Below are positions 23,717 to 29,833 of a DNA stretch of 31,042 nt, one piece after another (position 1 is the stretch's first letter; each line of letters begins with the position of its first letter). A model generated the notes under the pieces. The model had not been told where the DNA came from. It did no database searches and was given only the letters and a program-made list of their open reading frames with translations. Source of the DNA: Candidatus Micrarchaeota archaeon RBG_16_49_10. Lineage in GTDB: Archaea > Aenigmatarchaeota > Aenigmatarchaeia > CG10238-14. The position numbers and the translations under genes are program-made. The stretch covers positions 1 through 31,042 of the forward strand of contig MFRS01000021.1 of assembly GCA_001784635.1 (NCBI GenBank), written 5' to 3'.

Positions 23717-23956
23717 TTATTTAATGTTTTTTTCCTTCATAAATGCGGCTTTCAGCGACACGGTGTTGTTGCACATCGGGAAAGCGGAGCAACCCCAGAA
23801 AGACCCATACTTCCCCTTCCTGGCCGCCATGGGCTCCTTGCAGAGCCTACAGGAATACCTTTTTGGGCTCTTCTCACGGCAGCGTATGCAGGTGGGCTGG
23901 TCTTCTGCGTTGTACACGGTAGCGAACTTGCCACAATGGACACAGATGTCGGGCAT
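23717..23956 (-). CDS. Double zinc-finger protein, topoisomerase-type finger
   Basis: 79 residues from ATG 23956; a TATA (TAAATAATT, 23981-23989) is 28 bases upstream, excluding the longer frame. N-terminal ribbon C-x2-C (CVHCGK) and C-x2-C (CIRCRE), then a topoisomerase I-type C4 finger: CRLCKEPMAARKGKYGSFWGCSAFPMC. Such fingers bind single-stranded DNA at the end of topoisomerase I; here it stands alone. Role unknown. Confidence 0.8.
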   Translation of the reverse strand: MPDICVHCGKFATVYNAEDQPTCIRCREKSPKRYSCRLCKEPMAARKGKYGSFWGCSAFPMCNNTVSLKAAFMKEKNIK

Positions 23957-23999
23957 AGCAACATTATTTAGTTTCTCCAATAAATAATTCAGATAGCAC

Positions 24000-24086
24000 G
24001 GGCCAGTAGATCAACTCGGTAGATCGCCTGCTTCGCATGGTTTCCGAAATTGTAGGAGGCTGAGGGTTCAAATCCCTCCTGGTCCA
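24000..24086 (+). tRNA. tRNA-Ala(CGC) with 13-nt intron
   Basis: Acceptor GGGCCAG pairs with CTGGTCC, including the G3-U70 pair that identifies Ala. Anticodon stem CCTGC/GTAGG, anticodon CGC at 24034-24036. The intron at 37/38 is 24038-24050: exon UUCG pairs with CGAA, bulges CAU (CA|U) and AUU (AU|U). T arm GAGGG-TTCAAAT-CCCTC. Mature length 74 nt, CCA not encoded. Confidence 0.95.
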
Positions 24087-24138
24087 ATCAAACCTTTTTA
24101 AGGGTAACGATTTACTCCTGCGGCAAGAAATACTGATT

Positions 24139-24849
24139 ATGATAATTGCGGCCACAGCCGACATCCATGCCCCGCTGGGCTTCAGGACGTTCGTTCGTAG
24201 CTTGGACAACCTCAAGGTTGAGCCGGATTTATTTTTGATAGCCGGCGACCTAATCCACAAGGGGCAGGTGGGCGAGATGAAGAAGATATCGAATGCACTC
24301 TTTGGGAGGATTTCCTGCCCGATAGTCTGCTGCTTCGGGAACAACGAGTACGTCACCCAGAGGGACGAGATAGTCAAGGAGTTCAAGAACTTCGCCTTCC
24401 TAGAGGACGAGATATTTGAGGCAAAGATAAAGGAGAAAAATGTAAGCATCCTAGGCACACAGGGCAGCCTGGACCGCCCCACCCCGTGGCAGAGGTCGAA
24501 CTTTCCGGACATAGAGAACGTCTACAGGGAGAGGATAGCGCTGATAAGCGATTTTCTGGCTTCCACAAAGGCCGACTTCAAAATCCTCCTGATTCACTAC
24601 CCCCCGACATACAAGGTGATGAGGGACGAGGACTCGACAAACTTCCAGTACCTCGGGACCAACAAGCTCGAGGACATACTGATAGAGGGGAAGCCCAACA
24701 TCGTAGTGACAGGGCACGTTCATAGTGGCAAGAGGATGGCATGGGTGGACAGCATCCCGGTCTTCAACGTCGGCCTGAAGCTGAACCAGGGGATAGTCGT
24801 GATAAACACTGAGGAGCTCAAGCCCGGCCTGGGCAAATTCCTCACTTGA
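24139..24849 (+). CDS. Calcineurin-like metallophosphoesterase
   Basis: 236 residues with the two-metal phosphoesterase motifs in order: D8-I-H10, GD37L, GNNE (about 68), IHYPP, GHVHSG. The usual GNH(D/E) reads GNNE, so the catalytic histidine position is Asn, which may lower or alter activity. Small cytosolic enzyme of the YfcE/archaeal phosphodiesterase type; substrate not deducible. It ends overlapping the convergent zinc-ribbon gene by 8 bases. Confidence 0.9.
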   Translation: MIIAATADIHAPLGFRTFVRSLDNLKVEPDLFLIAGDLIHKGQVGEMKKISNALFGRISCPIVCCFGNNEYVTQRDEIVKEFKNFAFLEDEIFEAKIKEKNVSILGTQGSLDRPTPWQRSNFPDIENVYRERIALISDFLASTKADFKILLIHYPPTYKVMRDEDSTNFQYLGTNKLEDILIEGKPNIVVTGHVHSGKRMAWVDSIPVFNVGLKLNQGIVVINTEELKPGLGKFLT

Positions 24850-24970
24850 GGGCAATCTTCTCGAAGTAGTAGCTTTCCGATATCACAAGCCCGCACTCCA
24901 TGCAGATGTAGCCTTCCTGGTCTATCTTGAACTTCTTCCCTCCGCATTCGGGGCATTGTCGTTCCGCCAT
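24842..24970 (-). CDS. Mini protein: TFB/TFIIB-type zinc ribbon only
   Basis: 42 residues, MAERQCPECGG to YYFEKIALK. CPECG, 15 residues, CMECGLVISE reproduces the N-terminal zinc ribbon of transcription factor B (including the CGLV(V/I) signature), without the B-reader or cyclin folds. A TATA-like TTTTTAAGTTTAAC lies about 30 bases upstream, which excludes the longer frame to 25081. It could bind RNA polymerase or compete with TFB. Confidence 0.7.
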   Translation of the reverse strand: MAERQCPECGGKKFKIDQEGYICMECGLVISESYYFEKIALK

Positions 24971-25084
24971 AGTACTCACAATTGATTTTTGAAGGGTTAA
25001 ACTTAAAAAGGTTGCTTTTGCAGAAAGAAACGTTCGAAATTGGTAAAGTAATCTATGATTTTGTTGAGAAGAAAACCGCAAATT

Positions 25085-25417
25085 TTAACTTTTTATCTTC
25101 AAAATAAACTCTTTCTCGCCTTTTGGCGTTATTTCGACTTTGGAGCCTAGCGGAACCAACATTGAGTATTCCTTGGGAAACCTTATGTAGGTCGAGTCTG
25201 TCATCTCCCCGGCTTTCAATACCAAAGGTTTTTCTCTCAGCTTATTCAGTACCCTCGCCCTATCGCTTTCAATTGTATCTACGGTTATCTCCTTACATTT
25301 GTCGCACTTCCAGGCCCTCACTTGAAACCCATAAAGCTTCACTTTCGTTTGTTTCATTAACCCACCGCAGGGGCATTTAAGGACCTTCAAATCCCTTTCA
25401 AGCTCTTTTTCGTTCAT
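25085..25417 (-). CDS. Zinc ribbon + AbrB-like regulator
   Basis: 110 residues from ATG 25417 (an in-frame ATG at 25429 would add four). N-terminal CPCGG ... CDKC ribbon of the YgiT/MqsA type, then a helix, then TDSTYIRFPKEYSMLVPLGSKVEITPKGEKEFILKI, which is an AbrB/MazE swapped-hairpin DNA-binding motif. The combination resembles antitoxin or transition-state regulators. No toxin gene is next to it. The AT-rich repeated site at 25464-25507 just upstream is a likely operator. Confidence 0.75.
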   Translation of the reverse strand: MNEKELERDLKVLKCPCGGLMKQTKVKLYGFQVRAWKCDKCKEITVDTIESDRARVLNKLREKPLVLKAGEMTDSTYIRFPKEYSMLVPLGSKVEITPKGEKEFILKIKS

Positions 25418-25463
25418 AAAATCACACATCAGCTCATATCGACTATCGCATATGATTTTACTT

Positions 25464-25507
25464 TATCTAATATATTATCTGATTATATATCTAATATAAT
25501 ATCAGAT
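25464..25507. promoter_or_regulatory. Two 20-bp near-palindromic repeats (putative operator)
   Basis: TATCTAATATATTATCTGAT (25464-25483) and TATCTAATATAATATCAGAT (25488-25507) match at 18 of 20 positions and are spaced 24 bases. Each is itself an imperfect palindrome around ATATWATAT. They lie between the divergent AbrB-like and PIN-KH genes, 47-90 bases from the AbrB-like start. Confidence 0.6.
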
Positions 25508-25645
25508 ATAAATAGTTGAGCTTGCCGAAAAGCTTAAAAACATGCTTCCCGTATATGGGATATTGAATAAGGGCTAATCCTAGCTTTTTTATTTAAGAAA
25601 AAACAAAATATTTGATTGTTATAGACAATTGGAGGATGATTTTTA

Positions 25646-27457
25646 ATGAGATATGAGAAGATTGTTCCTGATACTTCTGTCATCATCGAGGGCAAGATAA
25701 CCGACATGCTCAGGAAGGGCGAGGTTGAGGGATTGAAGGAGGTTATAATCCCCAGGTGCGTCCTGGACGAGCTGCAATCGCAGGCGGCCAAGAAAAGGGC
25801 GACAGGCTACATAGGGCTTGAAGAGTTGAAAGCGATAAGGGAAATCTGCGCCCAGAAGGGGATTGAGCTAAGGTTTACGGGCGAGAGGCCAACCTTCGAG
25901 GAGATACAGCTTGCGAAGGGCGGGAGGCTTGACGCCATCATAAGGGACGTCGCGAAGGACGAGAACGCTACTTTGATAACGGGCGACTATGTCCAGTTCC
26001 TCACGGGCGAGGCGGAGGGTGTCAGTGCTGAGTACATACCGCCGGAGGTCGAGACGAGGGAGCTTGGCTTCGAGAAGTACTTCACCGAGGATACGATGAG
26101 CATCCACCTGAAGGAAGGCGTCATTCCGATGGCGAAGAGGGGGAAGCCGGGCGAGTTCAAGCTATTGAAGATAGCCAAGGAGCCCCTACAGAAGGACGAG
26201 GTCGAGAAGATGATCCAGAAAATCATCGAGACCGCCAGGAGGGAGAACCTCTACCTGGACGCCGACAAGGGCGGGGCTGTCATAGTACAGATGGGGCTGA
26301 ACAGGATTGCGATCGCGCAGCCGCCTTTTTCCGAAGCGTCGGAGATTACCATCGTGAGGCCAATCGTGAGGTTGACCTTGAAGGATTACAAGCTCTCCGA
26401 GAAGCTGACGCAGAGATTGAAGGACAAGGCCGAGGGGATACTGATATCTGGGCCTCCGGGGTCCGGGAAATCGACGCTGGCCGCGTCCATAGCTGACTTC
26501 TACCTACAACAAGACAAGATAATAAAGACTCTCGAGTCGCCGAGGGACCTGCAGGTCGACCCTGAGATAACCCAGTACGGGCCGTTGAACGGGGATTTCG
26601 CGAAGACGGCGGACATACTCCTGCTCGTGAGGCCTGACTACAGCATCTTCGACGAGATCAGGCAGGCGAAGGACTTCAAGATTTTCGCCGACATGAGGCT
26701 TGCAGGTGTGGGGATGATAGGGGTGGTCCACGCTTCCGAGGCTGTGAATGCGATACAGAGGTTCATAGGGAAGATAGAGCTGGGGATGATACCCCATGTG
26801 ATAGACACGGTCATTTTCCTCAAGGATGGGGAGATCAAGAATGTGTATGAGGTTTCCTTCACGGTGCGCGTTCCTACGGGCATGAGCGAGCCGGACCTTG
26901 CTAGACCATTGGTCGAGATAAGGAACTTCGAGGACGGGAAGCTGGTCTACGAGATATACACCTACGGCGAGGAGAACGTGGTGATACCCGTCGACGCCAA
27001 AGCTGAGAAGAAGAAGTCCGGGCTGCACCAGTTGGCGGAGGAGAGGGTGAGGCAGGAGATCATGAAGTACGATAGGCATGCGGAGATAGACTTCGCCTCG
27101 GACAGCTCGGTGAAGGTGAAGGTGAAGAACGAGGCCATACCCAGGCTCATAGGCAAGGAGGGGATGAACGTGAACAGGCTGCAGGACGAGCTCGGGATAC
27201 ACATAGACGTCGAGCCGAAGATTCCAAGCACAGGGAAGGAAGTCACGTTTGCGCTGGAGGAGAGCGGGAATTCTTTGCATCTAATCTTCGACAAGAGGAT
27301 GCTCGGGAAGAACGTGAGCGTTCATACTGGCGACAAGTTCCTGTTCGCCGCTACGGTCGGAAAGAAGGGCGAGATAAAGGTCAGCAAGTCCTCGGAAATT
27401 GGGAACGAGATGATAAAGGCGATTGTAAGCAAGAAGGAGATAAAGGCCTTGGTTTAG
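25646..27457 (+). CDS. PIN-ATPase-KH protein (COG1855 type)
   Basis: 603 residues. N-terminal PIN nuclease domain (D9 in PDTSVI, E40, and acidic residues in RLDAIIRDVAKDENATLITGD), PilT/VirB11-like ATPase (Walker A GPPGSGKS, 269-276; VRPDYSIFDEIRQAKDF, GMIGVVHASEAV), and a C-terminal KH domain (about 480-530) with LIGKEGMN. This triple fusion is conserved across archaea and thought to act on RNA, possibly in ribosome-associated quality control or decay; the substrate is unproven. GGAGGATGA with 8-base spacing before ATG 25646 is one of the few strong ribosome sites in the window. The stop overlaps the convergent cysteine-rich gene by 4 bases. Confidence 0.95.
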   Translation: MRYEKIVPDTSVIIEGKITDMLRKGEVEGLKEVIIPRCVLDELQSQAAKKRATGYIGLEELKAIREICAQKGIELRFTGERPTFEEIQLAKGGRLDAIIRDVAKDENATLITGDYVQFLTGEAEGVSAEYIPPEVETRELGFEKYFTEDTMSIHLKEGVIPMAKRGKPGEFKLLKIAKEPLQKDEVEKMIQKIIETARRENLYLDADKGGAVIVQMGLNRIAIAQPPFSEASEITIVRPIVRLTLKDYKLSEKLTQRLKDKAEGILISGPPGSGKSTLAASIADFYLQQDKIIKTLESPRDLQVDPEITQYGPLNGDFAKTADILLLVRPDYSIFDEIRQAKDFKIFADMRLAGVGMIGVVHASEAVNAIQRFIGKIELGMIPHVIDTVIFLKDGEIKNVYEVSFTVRVPTGMSEPDLARPLVEIRNFEDGKLVYEIYTYGEENVVIPVDAKAEKKKSGLHQLAEERVRQEIMKYDRHAEIDFASDSSVKVKVKNEAIPRLIGKEGMNVNRLQDELGIHIDVEPKIPSTGKEVTFALEESGNSLHLIFDKRMLGKNVSVHTGDKFLFAATVGKKGEIKVSKSSEIGNEMIKAIVSKKEIKALV

Positions 27458-29082
27458 CTTGCCGGCAGTATCGGGAAGGATGTCTTATCTGAAGCCACAA
27501 TCGGCTTTAGGCATATGCTATGAACAAGTATATTTCCTTCTTCAGCAAGAGTAGGTGTTGTATAAGTGACATTATACTCTTTCATCACCTTAACTGAAAT
27601 TTGTTGAGGTTGCGTTTCGTATTTTATTCTTGTTATCAAGATTCCGTATCCACAATTTTGGATTGTTATGTTAGATGATTCGGAAACTTTTGGAGGCGAA
27701 GACACCATCGGAGAAAATATTTTACATTCACATTTATCATTACAGGTTCCAGCGTTCAGAAGGCCGCACTTTCCACCAGGTTTTTTACCAAAACAGTCAG
27801 AGTCTGTTGCCCCACAGTCATCGTTACAAAAGTTAAATTCGTCAATCACGTACTTTGTACATCCTGAACACTTATAAAGTTTGTCAAAACTCCCTTCCAC
27901 ACAATTAAATGCACATCCGTAACAAAACCGATTGTTTATTTTCGGATCACAAATCTCACCAGAATCTATTTTTCCATTGCCACATACCGGTGTTTGGGTG
28001 GTTGAAGAAGGGTCATCACATTTCCCGTTATAACAAGGAACACTTCCACAGTCTTTTACTTTCTGTACTAATTTTCTACAGCCGTTAAATAGCCATACAT
28101 CGCCGTCGTTGCAACCTTCGTATGTCCCAGCGCACTGGTTTTCAGTAAAGCACTTGTCAGAACCTGTACTACAACCCCATTGACAGTCTTCTGCAACACT
28201 TTCGTAGGTTCCACAGCTGTTAACCCAATAAACATCTTCCCCTACATAACATTTTTTGGTTAACTGACCACTAGGATGGCAACACTCACCATTATTTTCA
28301 CAACCTTCTGTGCAAGTTTCTATTTTTTCCTCGGGATTTTTACACGAATCGAACCACCATGAATTCCCATACCAACATTCTTTGTACGCGTGTGATTGGC
28401 AGTTAATACAAGTTCCAGATACTTCTGAACATCTTTGGCTATTATCCTGACAATCTTGTAAAAGTCTCTGTGGTACTCCAGCAGAGCTGAAACACCATGA
28501 ATCCCCATTATAACAATCTGTATATTCATTACTGGCGCAACCACCACCCCCTCCGCCAGTAGTCTTACAAGTGGCGGTTGCCGCACAACATTGTCCACTA
28601 CAACCACTATACCCAGTTTTTACATCCGCACTATTTTGGCAGCCGTTAGCGCAACATTTGGTGTTAGTGCCACTAGCCCCGCATGTTTGCTGAGTCCCAC
28701 CCCCACCAGAACACTGCCCATTCTGACAAGTCCCTGTAGTACAAGTGCCACATGCATTGGCTCCATTACAGCCATTTGGAGCTGGCCCACACTTACGGGT
28801 TCCGCAGTCTGCCGTACATCCTCCTCCACCACAGCCACAAATACTCCAAGCAGAGCCAGAAGAGCAGACACTTTCATGGTTACAAATATTGTCATTACCG
28901 GAAGCTTGACTAGGACAGCAAGGTTTAGGGCTAGAAGTGCTCCCTGTTTCTGTGACCCACTGGTTAGATTGGCACACAGTTCTGCTGTTGCAACTATAAT
29001 ACTTACAGGCCCCTTCGGTGCAAGCCGAAAAAGAAATTGGTAGCAATGTTATTAAAAATATTAATAAAACAACTTTACGCAT
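27454..29082 (-). CDS. Cysteine-rich secreted protein 2 (family A)
   Basis: 542 residues from ATG 29082, 25 bases after a TATA box (29103-29110); a longer frame begins upstream of that box and is rejected. Signal peptide MRKVVLLIFLITLLPISFSA. N-terminal half: CTADCGTRKCGPAPNGC, GCQNSADVKTGYSGCSGQCC and Gly-rich linkers. Then four copies of the YW(F/Y)(D/N)xC module also seen in protein 1, a CGNGKIDSGEICD repeat, and the shared C-terminal domain (SPPKVSESSNITIQNC ... YNVTYTTP ... HSICLKP). The last residues and their DNA are nearly identical to those of protein 1, which lies in inverted orientation. A 95-bp segment is exactly shared with the gene at 29834. Confidence 0.85.
   Translation of the reverse strand: MRKVVLLIFLITLLPISFSACTEGACKYYSCNSRTVCQSNQWVTETGSTSSPKPCCPSQASGNDNICNHESVCSSGSAWSICGCGGGGCTADCGTRKCGPAPNGCNGANACGTCTTGTCQNGQCSGGGGTQQTCGASGTNTKCCANGCQNSADVKTGYSGCSGQCCAATATCKTTGGGGGGCASNEYTDCYNGDSWCFSSAGVPQRLLQDCQDNSQRCSEVSGTCINCQSHAYKECWYGNSWWFDSCKNPEEKIETCTEGCENNGECCHPSGQLTKKCYVGEDVYWVNSCGTYESVAEDCQWGCSTGSDKCFTENQCAGTYEGCNDGDVWLFNGCRKLVQKVKDCGSVPCYNGKCDDPSSTTQTPVCGNGKIDSGEICDPKINNRFCYGCAFNCVEGSFDKLYKCSGCTKYVIDEFNFCNDDCGATDSDCFGKKPGGKCGLLNAGTCNDKCECKIFSPMVSSPPKVSESSNITIQNCGYGILITRIKYETQPQQISVKVMKEYNVTYTTPTLAEEGNILVHSICLKPIVASDKTSFPILPAS
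28550..28644 (-). repeat. 95-bp exact repeat, copy 1
   Basis: Identical base for base to 30948-31042 in the same orientation. Encodes GCQNSADVKTGYSG through CKTTGGG. Flanks differ. Confidence 0.95.
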
Positions 29083-29113
29083 ATTTTTTATTATTTTTTT
29101 GTTAATATATCCC

Positions 29114-29746
29114 TTAACTTTTTTCATTACCTAGACTCATGTAATTCTGTAGAAAAACACCCTCATTTTCAAAAAAACTCAATCTGTTAAGACTTGGCCT
29201 AATCATGACATCCAAAACAGGGCCATAATCAGCCATAAAGTAATAATGCCTAGGGGGGTATAGTCGTTTGCTTGTCGACTTTATTTTACCACTTATACCA
29301 TACTCAGAAGCAAGCTTAAGAAACAAACAGGAACTATCAACACAAGTAGGATTCCCATTAGCATCAAAGATGGAATCTAGCCTATACCGGCCACCAAGTA
29401 ATAGTTTTATCGTTCCCCTCATTTTTCCTAAATAAGGGGGCCTATTTTTGAAGAAAAAAAAGCCCAGAACCCTTAAAATTAAATCTTCCCCCTCTTCTTT
29501 GGAATTAAAAAAATTATACAACAAATCAGCATATAATCTTCTATTTTCAGGTAAAGAATTCCTCAAGGCATCTAGTTTTCCTTCTTTCAAAAAACCTATT
29601 ATTTCATCTATTTCAGCCTTCCATTTTAGGGTTTGTCCCTCCTGCCCGGCAATAACACTATACTTACATAATATTGGTCTCCCTGAATAAAGGATTTCAG
29701 GGTTAGAATACCCAGGATATGGTTTAGACATAGACCGTGGTGTCAT
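29114..29746 (-). CDS. Transglutaminase-like (Cys-His-Asp) protein
   Basis: 210 residues. The C-terminal half has the transglutaminase/papain-fold arrangement: C135 at the start of a helix (GNPTCVDSSCLFLKLASEYG), H167 after a strand (PPRHYYFMAD), D179 in the next strand (GPVLDVM), spacings 32 and 12. These folds act as proteases, amidases or cross-linkers. No signal peptide, so probably cytosolic. A TATA-like AAATAAATAAAT is 25 bases before ATG 29746. Its stop is 31 bases before the start of cysteine-rich gene 2 and overlaps that gene's promoter region. AT-rich like the cysteine-rich genes. Confidence 0.7.
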   Translation of the reverse strand: MTPRSMSKPYPGYSNPEILYSGRPILCKYSVIAGQEGQTLKWKAEIDEIIGFLKEGKLDALRNSLPENRRLYADLLYNFFNSKEEGEDLILRVLGFFFFKNRPPYLGKMRGTIKLLLGGRYRLDSIFDANGNPTCVDSSCLFLKLASEYGISGKIKSTSKRLYPPRHYYFMADYGPVLDVMIRPSLNRLSFFENEGVFLQNYMSLGNEKS

Positions 29747-29833
29747 ATAGCTAACATGAACAGTAATTTATTTATTTCTAATACCTTTACCTTGTTATGA
29801 CATTGAAAAGGTCATTTTATGTATCGAAGGCCT

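Noticed and set aside
26504..27280. 258-codon antisense frame in the PIN-KH gene
   Set aside because: Shadow of a strongly biased gene; composition is His/Leu/Pro/Val-rich, with no motif or promoter.
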